From NCBI RefSeq assembly GCF_040218065.1, contig NZ_JAVJQE010000005.1, positions 248,001 through 312,000 on the forward strand: 64,000 bases of DNA, written 5' to 3'. The notes under the pieces are model-generated. The model did no database searches. It saw only the letters and a program-made list of their open reading frames with translations, and was not told where the DNA came from. The position numbers and the translations under genes are program-made. This document shows positions 36,505 through 45,805 of the stretch, piece by piece; the stretch's first letter is position 1; the number at the start of each line of letters is the position of its first letter. The DNA is from Marivibrio sp040218065 (lineage in GTDB: Bacteria; Pseudomonadota; Alphaproteobacteria; UBA8366; Aestuariispiraceae).

Positions 36505-36857
36505 TCCTCGGCCTCCTTCGGGTCGAAGGGATTGCGGCCTGTCGGATCCTCCACTTCCACCGCCCAGAGGTCGGGGTCGCGCGCCCGGGCGCGCGCGATG
36601 TAGGCGTCGGCGTCCGCTTCGCTCGGCCGGTCCTCCTTCAGCGCCGGGACCCAGCCGAGCCTGCCGTCGAGATCACGTTGCTGGGTCAGCAGGCGGACCG
36701 CGTCCCCGCCCTCGGCGAGGCGCGAAATCTTGACCAGCACGACCCCCGACATCCGCTCGCCCTTGTGCAGGACCATAGCGGGCACGCCCTCTGCCGAACA
36801 GCGGGCGAGCGCGGCGCCGACCCACAGATGCGTCGGGAGGCGATCGTCGTCGGCCAA
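36501..36857 (-). CDS. DUF1491 family protein
   Basis: A 118-residue protein matching DUF1491, conserved in alphaproteobacteria and of unknown function. The RLPTHLWVGAALARC N-terminus and the GVPAMVLHKGERMSGVVLVKI motif (about 24-44) are typical. No ATG begins the conserved region: the frame starts at TTG 36857, five bases after the CoA-transferase stop, so translation by coupling is likely. Next methionine codons are inside the conserved domain. Confidence 0.75.
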   Translation of the reverse strand: MADDDRLPTHLWVGAALARCSAEGVPAMVLHKGERMSGVVLVKISRLAEGGDAVRLLTQQRDLDGRLGWVPALKEDRPSEADADAYIARARARDPDLWAVEVEDPTGRNPFDPKEAEE

Positions 36858-36861
36858 CGCC

Positions 36862-38028
36862 TCAGCCCTCGCCGAGGCCGAGTTCGCGCAGCAGCGCCGC
36901 CCGGTGCTGGTCCAGGGCCGGGGCCGGCGGGCGCGTCGACGGGTCCGGGTAGGCGGAGCTTTTGATCGGGTTGCCGGCCATGATCAAGGGGCGCGCCAAG
37001 CCGGGATCCAGCATCTCCACCACCATGTTGCGCGCGCGCACCTGCGGGTCGTCCAAAGCCTGCGCCACGTCGTTGATCGGGCCGGAGGGGACGCCGGCCT
37101 CCTCCAGCGCGGCCAGCCAATGATCGACGCTCTCGCCGGTCAGCGCCGCCTCCATTTCCGCTTTCAGCGCGTCGACATTGGCGTTGCGCGCCTGGTTGTC
37201 GGCGAAGCGCGGATCGTCGATCAGGCCCGGCAAACCCAAGGCGTGCGCCAGTTTGGCGAACAGCTTGTCGTTGCCGGCGGCGATGATGACGTGACCGTCG
37301 GCGGCCCGGTAGCTCTCGAACGGCGTGATCGAGGGGTGGCGGGCGCCCAAGGGGCCCGGCGCCTGGCCGCTGACCGCATAGCGTGCGATCGCGTTCTCCA
37401 GGATCGCGATCTGACAGTCCAGCATGCCGACGTCGACCATCGCGCCCTCGCCGGTGCGCTCGCGATCCTTCAGGCTGGCGCAAACGCCGATCGCGGTGAA
37501 CAGGCCGGCCGTGATGTCTCCGACCGAGGTGCCGACGCGCGTCGGCTCGCCGCCGGGCCAACCGGTGACGCTCATGATGCCGCCCATGCCTTGAACCACC
37601 ATGTCGTAGGCCGCGCGGGCGGCGTAGGGGCCGGTTTGCCCGAACCCGGAGACGGCCGCGTAGATCAGCGTCGGGTAGGTCGCATGCAGCGCCTCCCAGC
37701 CGTAGCCGAGCTTCTCGAGCGTGCCGGCGCGGTAGTTCTCCACCAGTACGTCGGCGCGGTTCAGAAGGGCCTCGAAGACCGTGCGATCGTCGGCGTTCTT
37801 CAGATCCAGCGCAATCGACTCCTTGCCGCGGTTGAGCGACAGAAAATAAGCCGAGCGCCCGTCGATGAAGGGCCCGAAGCCGCGGGCGTCGTCGCCCGGC
37901 CCCGGCGGCTCCACCTTGATGACCCGCGCGCCCAGATCGCGCAGCACCATGGTGCAATAGGGACCCGCCAGCACACGGGTCATATCGATCACGGTGACGC
38001 CCGAAAGCGGGCCGGCGGCGTCCATCAT
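36862..38028 (-). CDS. Family III CoA-transferase (CaiB/BaiF)
   Basis: Moves CoA between carboxylic acids through an aspartyl-CoA intermediate; cytoplasmic. The 388 residues include MTRVLAGPYCTMVLRDLGARVIKVE (about 16-40) and the catalytic aspartate in AAYDMVVQGMGGIMSVTG. The substrate is unknown. It is divergent from the malonyl-CoA decarboxylase gene with 116 bases between them, which makes an activated dicarboxylate such as malonyl-CoA a reasonable idea. It leads a three-gene operon with DUF1491 and the cyclodeaminase-like gene. Confidence 0.92.
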   Translation of the reverse strand: MMDAAGPLSGVTVIDMTRVLAGPYCTMVLRDLGARVIKVEPPGPGDDARGFGPFIDGRSAYFLSLNRGKESIALDLKNADDRTVFEALLNRADVLVENYRAGTLEKLGYGWEALHATYPTLIYAAVSGFGQTGPYAARAAYDMVVQGMGGIMSVTGWPGGEPTRVGTSVGDITAGLFTAIGVCASLKDRERTGEGAMVDVGMLDCQIAILENAIARYAVSGQAPGPLGARHPSITPFESYRAADGHVIIAAGNDKLFAKLAHALGLPGLIDDPRFADNQARNANVDALKAEMEAALTGESVDHWLAALEEAGVPSGPINDVAQALDDPQVRARNMVVEMLDPGLARPLIMAGNPIKSSAYPDPSTRPPAPALDQHRAALLRELGLGEG

Positions 38029-38144
38029 GGCGCTCCCGTCTTTTTGATGTCTCGATCAGCGGCTAGGCTCGATAGAGAGACGCCCCTTGCCCCCTTGTCA
38101 ACGGCTGCTCATATCGAAACTTTGACGCGCCGCGGAGGTCGATC

Positions 38145-39617
38145 GTGAAAGAAACCGTCGCCATGCCGGAAGGGAAAGCGCCCGAGATCAAGCGCGCCGT
38201 TCCGACGTCGGACCCCGGCGCGGGAGAAGGGCCGAGCTTCCTCATGCGCACTTGGGAGAGCGTGCGCACCGCTTGGCGCGAGTTGAGCGGAGCGGAGGCG
38301 CCGCTGGCCGGTCGAAGCGATCTGGGCGCTCGCGAACGCACGGATCTCAAAAATCGGATGGCCGCCTGTCTCGACGGCCGCGGCGGCGAAGTCTCGGCGC
38401 GCCAACGCGCGGCCGGACTGGGGCAAATCTATCTCGATCTAGGGCGCGCCGGCCGGTTGGAGTTCCTTAAGGTGCTTGCGGCCAATTTCGGGCCTGAGCG
38501 CGACGCGGTCGACGCCGCCGTCATTGAGTACGAGGCGGCCGACGACGAGGCCGCCCGCCGGAGCGCGCAGGACCGCTTGCGCCGCGCCTTGACCGCGCCG
38601 CGGATCGAGCTGCTGACCCAGTTCAACGCCTTGCCCCAGGGAGTGAAGTTCCTGGTCGACATGCGCGCCGACGTGCTGGCCTTTCTGAAAGAGGCGCCGG
38701 AGCTCGAACCGCTCGAGCGTGATTTGAAGGGCCTGCTGCGCAGCTGGTTCGACGTCGGCTTTCTGGAGATGCAGGCGATCAACTGGCAGTCGCCGGCCGC
38801 GCTCCTGGAGAAGCTGATTGAATACGAGGCGGTGCATGAGATCCGCAGCTGGCAGGATCTGCATAACCGTCTCGCCGCGGATCGGCGGCTCTACGCCTTC
38901 TTTCATCCCAACATGCCGATGGAGCCGTTGATCTTCGTCGAGGTGGCGCTGGTTCGCGGATTGGCGGATAACGTTCAGACCCTGCTCGACGAGGACGCGC
39001 CGACCGCCGATCCGCGCCAGCAGGACGCGGCGATCTTCTACTCGATCTCCAACACCCAGAATGGGCTGCGCGGCATCAGTCTGGGCAATTTCCTGATCAA
39101 GCGCGTGGTCGAGGATCTGCGTCACGAGTTGCCCAATCTGAAGACCTTTTCGACCCTGTCCCCTGTTCCCGGATTCCGGAAATGGATGGAGCGGGCGATC
39201 GCCGACGGCGCGCCCAGGATTTTGACGGCGGAAGATCGCAAGCGCCTGAAGCAGGCGACCGGGCGTACGGTCGCCAAGGGCCATCTGCCCAAGCTGATCG
39301 CCGAGGAGGCCTGGACCGAGGAGCCGGCGCTGGTCGAAGCGCTGCGCGAGCCGCTGATGCGGCTGTGCGCCCGGTATCTGGTGCGCGAGAAGAAGGGCGA
39401 CGGGCCGCGCGATCCGGTCGCGCGCTTCCATTTGTCGAACGGCGCGCAGGTGGAGCGCATCAATTGGATGGGCGACGTCTCCGAGAAGGGCTTGCAGCAG
39501 TCCTGCGGCATGATGGTGAACTATCTCTACAAGCTTTCCGACATCGAGCGAAACCATGAGCGCTTCGCCGAAGAGGGACACATCGCCGTATCGAGCCAGG
39601 TGAAGGCGCTGCTCTGA
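38145..39617 (+). CDS. Malonyl-CoA decarboxylase
   Basis: Converts malonyl-CoA to acetyl-CoA and CO2. The GTG at 38145 has a GGAGG box (38134-38138) six bases before it, giving 490 residues. The N-terminal domain is helical. The C-terminal catalytic part shows SLGNFLIKRVVEDLRHELP, FSTLSPVPGFRKWM (catalytic serine region) and FHLSNGAQVERINWMGD (catalytic histidine). This fits the MatA/MCD family, although MatB and MatC are absent. Confidence 0.93.
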   Translation: MKETVAMPEGKAPEIKRAVPTSDPGAGEGPSFLMRTWESVRTAWRELSGAEAPLAGRSDLGARERTDLKNRMAACLDGRGGEVSARQRAAGLGQIYLDLGRAGRLEFLKVLAANFGPERDAVDAAVIEYEAADDEAARRSAQDRLRRALTAPRIELLTQFNALPQGVKFLVDMRADVLAFLKEAPELEPLERDLKGLLRSWFDVGFLEMQAINWQSPAALLEKLIEYEAVHEIRSWQDLHNRLAADRRLYAFFHPNMPMEPLIFVEVALVRGLADNVQTLLDEDAPTADPRQQDAAIFYSISNTQNGLRGISLGNFLIKRVVEDLRHELPNLKTFSTLSPVPGFRKWMERAIADGAPRILTAEDRKRLKQATGRTVAKGHLPKLIAEEAWTEEPALVEALREPLMRLCARYLVREKKGDGPRDPVARFHLSNGAQVERINWMGDVSEKGLQQSCGMMVNYLYKLSDIERNHERFAEEGHIAVSSQVKALL

Positions 39618-39644
39618 TCGGGGAGGCTTTGAAAGAGGGAGCCG

Positions 39645-40181
39645 ATGAGCGACGAGCGCCCGATCTTCGTGATCCAAGAGCATGACGCGACGACGCATCA
39701 TTACGACGTGCGGCTTGAGATCGACGGCGTCCTGAAGAGTTGGGCCGTGCCCAAGGGACCCTCGACGGACCCGCGGGAAAAGCGCCTCGCCGTGCCGACG
39801 CCGGATCACGATCTGGATTATGCAGCGTTCGAAGGCGTGATTCCCGACGGCGAGGAGGGAGCCGGACCCGTCCTGATCTGGGATCGAGGCCGCTTCGACT
39901 ATCCGGTCGATCCGGAAGGCGGGTCGCCGCCGGAGGACGCCGCCGACCTCAAGGACGCGTACGAGTCGGGCCATCTCGTGGTGCGGCTGGACGGCGACAA
40001 GCTCTCGGGCGGCTACGCCTTCCAGCGGATGGGAAAGAAAGCCTCCGACAACTGGCTGATGATCAAGACGCGCGACGGGGCGGCGGACGCACGGCGCAAT
40101 CCGACCGCCGCCGAGACGCGCTCGGTCGCGAGCGGGCGCACCCTCGACCAGGTTCGGCGCGAGGGGCGCGACGATGGCTGA
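39645..40181 (+). CDS. Stand-alone LigD-type 3'-phosphoesterase domain
   Basis: A 178-residue protein equal to the phosphoesterase module of LigD, which trims 3' ends during non-homologous end joining. Active-site residues line up as H13, H19, D21 and R23 in QEHDATTHHYDVRLEIDG, and H55/Y59 in PDHDLDYAAFEGVIP. It occurs without the ligase and polymerase modules; the polymerase is the next gene, with an 8-base overlap. Confidence 0.9.
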   Translation: MSDERPIFVIQEHDATTHHYDVRLEIDGVLKSWAVPKGPSTDPREKRLAVPTPDHDLDYAAFEGVIPDGEEGAGPVLIWDRGRFDYPVDPEGGSPPEDAADLKDAYESGHLVVRLDGDKLSGGYAFQRMGKKASDNWLMIKTRDGAADARRNPTAAETRSVASGRTLDQVRREGRDDG

Positions 40182-41106
40182 GCGCCCGCCCGAGGCGATC
40201 GAGCCGTCGAATCCCGACAAGCTCTTTTTCCCGGCGGCCGGGATCGATAAGGCCGCCGTCGTTGACTATTACTCAAGAGTTGGAAAAGAGCTTCTCGCCC
40301 ATTACGCCGGCCGACCGCTCAGCCTGAAGCGCGCGCCGGACGGCGTCGACGGCGCCGTCTTCTTCCAGAAGCGCGTCGCCGATCACTATCCCGACTGGCT
40401 GGACCGCGTCGCCGTTCCGATCGAAGGCGGGACGATGGTGCAGCCGACCGCCGACAGTTGGCAGGCGCTCGCCTGGCTCGCCGATCAGGGGGCGGTCGAG
40501 TTCCACGGCGCGTTGTCGCGCGCCGACGCCTTGGACGCGCCCGATCGCCTGATTTTGGACTTCGATCCGCCGTCGGATGCGACGGACGCCGATGATCGGC
40601 GGCGATGGATGCCTGCGATCGTTTCGGCCGCGCGGGCCGCGCGCGATCTTCTCGCCCAACTGGACGCGCCGGCCTATGTGATGACGACGGGCTCGCGCGG
40701 GCTTCACCTGTTGGTCCCGCTCGACGGCCGGTCGGACTTCGAAACCAGTCGCGCGCTGGCGAGCGCGCTGGCGGAACGCCTGACGGCGGACGACCCGGAC
40801 CGCCTCACCGTCGCCCAACGCAAGGCGGATCGCGGCGCGCGCGTCTTCGTCGATTGGCTGCGCAACGCCTACGGACAGACGACCATCCTGCCCTACAGCC
40901 TGCGCGCTTTGCCGGGCGCGCCGGTCGCAGCGCCGCTCGACTGGGACGAACTCTCCACGAGCATGGACCCGCAACGGGTGACGCTCGGCTCATTGTTCCG
41001 GCGGCTCGGCCAGCGCGAGGACCCCTGGGCGGATCTCTACGGCGCGCACGCAAAACGCCGCCGCCTCTCGGCGACGGCGCTGCGCGAGCGCTTGGAAGCG
41101 CTCTGA
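40174..41106 (+). CDS. Stand-alone LigD-type polymerase (primase-like) domain
   Basis: A 310-residue AEP-family polymerase/primase, the counterpart of the LigD polymerase module that adds nucleotides at DNA breaks. Catalytic acids are D129 and D131 in LILDFDPP and D227 in RVFVDWLRN; the conserved segment VMTTGSRGLHLLVPL precedes them. With the upstream phosphoesterase it makes a split LigD. No ligase module or Ku gene is present here, so partners must lie elsewhere or be missing. Confidence 0.92.
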   Translation: MAERPPEAIEPSNPDKLFFPAAGIDKAAVVDYYSRVGKELLAHYAGRPLSLKRAPDGVDGAVFFQKRVADHYPDWLDRVAVPIEGGTMVQPTADSWQALAWLADQGAVEFHGALSRADALDAPDRLILDFDPPSDATDADDRRRWMPAIVSAARAARDLLAQLDAPAYVMTTGSRGLHLLVPLDGRSDFETSRALASALAERLTADDPDRLTVAQRKADRGARVFVDWLRNAYGQTTILPYSLRALPGAPVAAPLDWDELSTSMDPQRVTLGSLFRRLGQREDPWADLYGAHAKRRRLSATALRERLEAL

Positions 41107-41123
41107 GGCTCAGCTCTGCGCGA

Positions 41124-41537
41124 TCACGCCGCCGCGATCTGGCGCAGCGCATCGCCGGCCTGCGCGTCCTCGCCGGCCTTGGCGAGGTCGCCCACGGTGA
41201 CGACGCCCTTCAGCGTCTTGTCGCGATCGACGACGGGCATGCGGCGCACGCCGGTCTCGGCCATGTTGCGCGCCGCTTCGTCGGTAGTCTGATCCTCGAA
41301 CAGGTAGAGCACCTTGTCGGTCATCACGTCGCTGACCTTGGCGTCGCGCAGCGTCGCGTCCTCGGCGACCGCGCGCACCACAATGTCGCGGTCCGTCACG
41401 ACGCCGACGAGCTTTTCCCCGTCGCCGACGGCGACCGCGCCGATATCCTGATCGCGCATCCGTTGGGCGGCGTCTACAACGCTTGCATCCAAGGCGATCC
41501 ATTCGCAATCGGGAGTCATTACCTGACTGATTTGCAT
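41124..41537 (-). CDS. CBS domain pair protein
   Basis: A 137-residue cytoplasmic protein with two CBS domains (about 8-60 and 72-125), each ending in the typical GVVTDRDI or GVVTVGDL loop. Such stand-alone pairs bind adenine nucleotides as energy sensors. The start is well supported by a strong AGGAGG-type site eight bases before the ATG. The partner is unknown. Confidence 0.88.
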   Translation of the reverse strand: MQISQVMTPDCEWIALDASVVDAAQRMRDQDIGAVAVGDGEKLVGVVTDRDIVVRAVAEDATLRDAKVSDVMTDKVLYLFEDQTTDEAARNMAETGVRRMPVVDRDKTLKGVVTVGDLAKAGEDAQAGDALRQIAAA

Positions 41538-41640
41538 TGAGAACCCTCCTTTCGTCGGGCGTCTCCTGTAGCCTTCACAATCGACGGACTAACCTTTTCG
41601 TCCGCCTTCATCCTTCACCTGATGAGTCTGCGCGCGCCTT

Positions 41641-41678
41641 GCAAGGGGGCGGGGCAAGGGGGCGGGGCAAGGGGGCGG
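41641..41678 (+). repeat. 13-base G-rich tandem repeat with quadruplex potential
   Basis: GCAAGGGGGCGGG is repeated three times without error, except for the last base of the third copy. It has five runs of four or five G (41645-41675), so it meets the classic G-quadruplex pattern on the plus strand. It lies in the 284-base gap before the gamma-glutamyltransferase-like gene, about 145 bases from its start. No other gene is seen in that gap. Confidence 0.85.
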
Positions 41679-41821
41679 TTGAGGGAGCGCCGCTTTTTCC
41701 CAGCCGGCACAGCAGATAGGGAGTCGCCGGGCTTGCCGCGTCGGGCGGCGTCCCTACACTCAGCCGGGTTGTCGCGCCCCGGACGCGGGCCTTCAGAACG
41801 CTTTTTCGAGGATCGATCTCC

Positions 41822-43639
41822 ATGACCGCCAGCGCCCCGCCCCCCTTCACCACCCGGCCCGAGATCCGCGGCACCTTCGGCGTCGCGGCCTCGACCCATT
41901 GGCTCGCCTCGCAGACGGCGATGGGCGTGTTGGAGCGCGGCGGCAACGCCTTCGACGCCGGCTTCGCCGCCGGCATGGTCCTGCAGGTGGCCGAGCCGCA
42001 CATGAACGGGCCGGGCGGCGACGTGCCAATCCTGATCCAGGCCAAGGGCGAGGCGCGCCCGCGCGTGATCTGCGGCCAAGGGCCGGCGCCCAAGGCCGCG
42101 ACGATCGAGCGTTTCAAGGCGCTGGGCCTTGAGGTCATCCCCGGCACCGGCCTGATGGCGACCTGCATTCCGGGGGCCTTCGACGCCTGGGCGCTGATGC
42201 TGCGCGACTACGGCACGATGACGATCCGCGAGGTGCTGGAGCCGGCGATCGGCTACGCGGCCAAGGGTTGCCCGCTGCCCTTCGGCGCGGTCGAGACGAT
42301 CAAGGCGACCGAGGCGATGCTGCGAGAGCATTGGCCGTCGACCGCCGCCATCTATCTGCCCGACGGCTCCGCGCCCAAGACCGGCGATCTCTACCGCAAC
42401 CCGGCGCTGGCTGAGACCTGGGGCCGAGTGCTGGACGAGGCGGAGGCCGCCGGGTCCGATCGGGTCGCCCAGATCGACGCCGCGCGGGCCTGCTGGTACG
42501 ACGGCTTCGTCGCCGAGGAGATCGCGCGCTTCTGCGCCGAAGAGCCGCATATGGACGCGACCGGCCAGAAGAACGCCGGCTTGCTGACGATGGAGGACAT
42601 GCACGGCTGGCGGGCCCATTACGAGGAGCCGGTCTCCTACACCTACCGCGGCTACGAGCTGTTCAAATGCGGCCCGTGGAGCCAAGGCCCCGTGCTGCTG
42701 CAGACGATGGCGCTCTTGGAAGGCTTCGACATCGCGGCGATGGACCCGGTCGGCCCCGACTTCGTCCATACGGTGACGGAGGCGATCAAGCTCGCCTACG
42801 CCGATCGCGACACCTATTACGGCGACCCGGCATTCACGGAGGTGCCGTTGGACCGTCTGCTCTCGGCCGAGTACGCCGCCGAGCGGCGCAGGCTGATCGA
42901 CGCCGCCGAGGCGTCGGGCGAGTTCCGGCCGGGCGTGATCGCCGGCAACAATTGGTCGATCGACTACGAAGCGGCTTGTCGGCGCAAGCCTGTCGAGGGC
43001 GTCATGGCAGGCTTCGGCGGCGGCGAGCCGACGGCGGCCGAAAGCAAGATGCACGCCTCCGACACCTGCCATCTGGACGTCGCGGATCGGGACGGGAACC
43101 TCGTCTCCGTCACGCCCTCGGGCGGCTGGCTGCAGAGCTCGCCGGCGATCCCCAAACTCGGCTTCTGTCTCGGCACGCGCCTGCAGATGGCGTGGCTCGA
43201 CCCGGCTGCGCCGTCGGCGTTGGAGCCGGGGCGCCGACCGCGCACGACGCTGACCCCCTCGCTCGCCCACAAGAACGGGCGGCCCTACATGGCGTTCGGC
43301 ACGCCGGGCGGCGACCAGCAGGATCAGATGCAGATCATCATGCTGCTGCGCCACATCGATCACGGTATGAACCTGCAGCAGGCGATCGACGCCCCCGCCT
43401 GGCATTCCGAGCATTTCCCGAACAGCTTCTTCCCGCGGCACGCCTCGCCCCGGAAGATCGTGGCCGAAAGGCGCTTCGGCGACGACGTGCTGGGGGCGTT
43501 GCGCACGCGCGGGCACGACGTGCACGAAGGTCCGCCCTGGTCGGAAGGCCGGCTGTCGGCCGCGGCCTATGACGACGACGGGACGATCAAGGGCGCGGCC
43601 AACCCGCGCGGCATGCAGGGCTACGCGGTCGGTCGCTAG
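41822..43639 (+). CDS. Gamma-glutamyltransferase family protein
   Basis: N-terminal-nucleophile hydrolase family, 605 residues. The usual autoprocessing site is at T415 in ASDTCHLDV, splitting it into large and small subunits. No signal peptide is obvious: the protein begins with a Pro-rich MTASAPPPFTT segment. Family members hydrolyse or transfer gamma-glutamyl groups (glutathione) or acylate other amines, so the substrate is open. It is followed 3 bases later by an MFS transporter, which may export or import the product. Confidence 0.9.
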   Translation: MTASAPPPFTTRPEIRGTFGVAASTHWLASQTAMGVLERGGNAFDAGFAAGMVLQVAEPHMNGPGGDVPILIQAKGEARPRVICGQGPAPKAATIERFKALGLEVIPGTGLMATCIPGAFDAWALMLRDYGTMTIREVLEPAIGYAAKGCPLPFGAVETIKATEAMLREHWPSTAAIYLPDGSAPKTGDLYRNPALAETWGRVLDEAEAAGSDRVAQIDAARACWYDGFVAEEIARFCAEEPHMDATGQKNAGLLTMEDMHGWRAHYEEPVSYTYRGYELFKCGPWSQGPVLLQTMALLEGFDIAAMDPVGPDFVHTVTEAIKLAYADRDTYYGDPAFTEVPLDRLLSAEYAAERRRLIDAAEASGEFRPGVIAGNNWSIDYEAACRRKPVEGVMAGFGGGEPTAAESKMHASDTCHLDVADRDGNLVSVTPSGGWLQSSPAIPKLGFCLGTRLQMAWLDPAAPSALEPGRRPRTTLTPSLAHKNGRPYMAFGTPGGDQQDQMQIIMLLRHIDHGMNLQQAIDAPAWHSEHFPNSFFPRHASPRKIVAERRFGDDVLGALRTRGHDVHEGPPWSEGRLSAAAYDDDGTIKGAANPRGMQGYAVGR

Positions 43640-43642
43640 CTC

Positions 43643-44818
43643 ATGTCCCGGGCGCAGGCGTCCATCCCGCGCCAGGAGCGCCTGCGCGGCTACGCCGCCG
43701 TCATCGTCAGCAACATCTTCTTCGGGCTGGCGATCGGCATGTTCTTGCCGCTGTTGCCGCTGAAGCTCGACCAGATGGGCGTCAGCGCCTTCTGGATCGG
43801 CGTCAACGCCGCCGCCAGCAGCTGCGCGATCTTCTTCACCGCGCCCTTCATCGGAACGGTGTTGAACCGGCTTGGCTACACCGGCGCCGTATTGGGCGGC
43901 GCCGTCGTCTTCGCCGCCGGCGTTGCGGCGATGATCGTGATTCCCGGTTACTGGGCTTGGACGATCCTGCGGTTCCTCGCCGGTCTCGGCATGTCGGTCC
44001 ACTGGGTGGCGAGCGAAAGCTGGCTCAACCAGGCGGCCGAGGAGCGCGAGCGCGGACGGGTTCTCTCGCTTTACATCGCCGCCTTCATCGGCGGGACCGC
44101 CGCCGGCCCTCTGCTGCTGACGGCGGTGGGGACGCAAGGGAATGCGGCCTTCGCGACCATCGCGACGTTGGCGATCCTGTCGGCGCTGGCGATCGCGCCC
44201 GGACGGCCCGGCGCGCCCGGCTTCGAGCCGCTGGCGAAGGCGGCGCTCGCCAAGGTGTTCCGGATCGCCCCGCGGCTGATGAGCGCCGGGCTGATGATGG
44301 GCGTCGCCCAGGGCGCGGCGCTCGGCATGATGGCGCTCTACGGCGTGCGCGCCGGCCTGCCGGAAGACCAGGCGGCGCTGTTGCAGGCGGCGCTGCTCGG
44401 CGGCGGGCTGTTGCTGCAGTTCCCGATCGGCTGGCTCGCCGACCGAACCCGCGACCGACACCGGCTTATCGTGATCCTGTGTTTGATCTCGGTCGCGGGG
44501 GCGGCGCTCCTGGTCCCGCTGACGGCGTCGCCGCTGCTGCTCTATCCCATGCTGGTGCTGTGGGGCGGCTGTCTGATCGGAATCTACACGGTGGCGCTGG
44601 CGCTTCTGGGCGCGCGCTTCGCGGTCGTCGGCGGCATGGCGGCGGCCAACGCCGCCTTCATCCTGACCTGGGAGCTGGGGACCATGTCCGGCGCGCCGAT
44701 CGCAGGCGCGGTGATGGAGTTGATCGGGCCGGCCGGCCTGCCCCTCGCCATGGGGGTGAGCGCCGCCGCCGTCGGCGTGCTGATGGCGGTGCGCGCCGCG
44801 CTGGACAAGCCGTCCTGA
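43643..44818 (+). CDS. MFS transporter
   Basis: A 391-residue major facilitator with about 12 membrane helices. It carries the short signature MSVHWVASESWLNQAAEERERGR in the first half, shared with the second transporter at 60.3 kb, so the two are paralogues of one subfamily (YcaD-like). Substrate and direction are not predictable. It follows the gamma-glutamyltransferase-like gene directly, suggesting co-transcription. Confidence 0.9.
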   Translation: MSRAQASIPRQERLRGYAAVIVSNIFFGLAIGMFLPLLPLKLDQMGVSAFWIGVNAAASSCAIFFTAPFIGTVLNRLGYTGAVLGGAVVFAAGVAAMIVIPGYWAWTILRFLAGLGMSVHWVASESWLNQAAEERERGRVLSLYIAAFIGGTAAGPLLLTAVGTQGNAAFATIATLAILSALAIAPGRPGAPGFEPLAKAALAKVFRIAPRLMSAGLMMGVAQGAALGMMALYGVRAGLPEDQAALLQAALLGGGLLLQFPIGWLADRTRDRHRLIVILCLISVAGAALLVPLTASPLLLYPMLVLWGGCLIGIYTVALALLGARFAVVGGMAAANAAFILTWELGTMSGAPIAGAVMELIGPAGLPLAMGVSAAAVGVLMAVRAALDKPS

Positions 44819-44987
44819 GGGGCGCGCGCGGGCGAAGATCGGCCCTTGACCGTTGAGCGGTCCGCCTGAGATTCCCGGTCTCGACCCCCGGGGATGACGA
44901 CTTCCGTATTCGCTGAACGCGAAGACGAGGACGTCATGGCCGGGCTTGAGCCGGGCGCCTCAGCGGAGCTGAGAGGCCGCCGCGCGG

Positions 44988-45773
44988 TCAGTCGGGCTTC
45001 TTCGCGAACAGATGGTGCGGGCAGTGCTCGCCCGTCTCCAGCACGCCCAGCATGAGTCGCCAAGTCTGGATGTTGTGGTCGACCGTCGCCGGGCTGGAGG
45101 CCTTGGCGGCCGCCTCATAGAGCGGCCCCTCCATCTGCGCCAGCTCCTCGCGCGCGACCTCTTTGTACCACGGGTTGCGGTTGACGAGGCGCACGTCGGT
45201 GAAGCCGGCCGCCTCCATCGCGCTTTTGTAGCGCGCGGGCGAGGCCATGCCGAAACTCAACCCCTCGCTCTCGATATAGGTCGCCATTTCGGGCGAGGGC
45301 TCGCCGTCGTGGCTGATCAGCCAGTCGCCGGCGGCGATTTCGCCGCCCGGCTTTAGGACCCGGTAAATGTCGGCGAACAGCGTCTCCTTGTCCGGGATGT
45401 GGATCATGGAGTCCTTGCTGAAGACGACGTCGAAGCTCTCGTCCGCGAAAGGCAGGGGCCCTGGCGTCACTTTCTTGAAGGAGACGCGATGGGCGAGGCC
45501 CATCTCTTCAGCGCGCTCTTCCGCCTTGGCGACGACCGGCCCCTCGACGTCGATGCCGACTACTTCGCCCGCGTCGTGATCGCGCGCCAGGCGCAGCGCG
45601 ATCCCGCCCGATCCGCAGCCGATATCCAGCACCTTCTTGCCGCGCAGATCGACGCCCTCGACGATCCGCGCGACCTCCTCCGGTCCGCCGGGCGAGAGAA
45701 AGCCCCAGCCCCAGACGCTTTCCAGAAAGGCGATCAGGTCGTCCGGATATTCGATCTCTTCGGCGTCGCTCAT
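44988..45773 (-). CDS. SAM-dependent methyltransferase
   Basis: A class I Rossmann-fold methyltransferase of 261 residues. SAM motif I is VLDIGCGSGGIALRLA, followed by VVGIDVEG. The later DVVFSKDSMIHIPDKETLFADIYRVLKPGG resembles the small-molecule N-methyltransferases (phosphoethanolamine or glycine/sarcosine type), but the substrate is not determined. It is the third gene of the aminotransferase-dehydrogenase-methyltransferase operon, 32 bases after the dehydrogenase. Confidence 0.88.
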   Translation of the reverse strand: MSDAEEIEYPDDLIAFLESVWGWGFLSPGGPEEVARIVEGVDLRGKKVLDIGCGSGGIALRLARDHDAGEVVGIDVEGPVVAKAEERAEEMGLAHRVSFKKVTPGPLPFADESFDVVFSKDSMIHIPDKETLFADIYRVLKPGGEIAAGDWLISHDGEPSPEMATYIESEGLSFGMASPARYKSAMEAAGFTDVRLVNRNPWYKEVAREELAQMEGPLYEAAAKASSPATVDHNIQTWRLMLGVLETGEHCPHHLFAKKPD

Positions 45774-45805
45774 GACGGTCTCCCTCTTGGTCGTGGTCTC
45801 CCAGG

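Noticed and set aside
41641..41678. CRISPR-like array
   Set aside because: The 13-base unit has no spacers and only three direct copies; it is a simple tandem repeat.
43643..43763. A second reading frame overlapping the gamma-glutamyltransferase/MFS junction
   Set aside because: It is a short out-of-frame shadow of the transporter N-terminus with no ribosome site.
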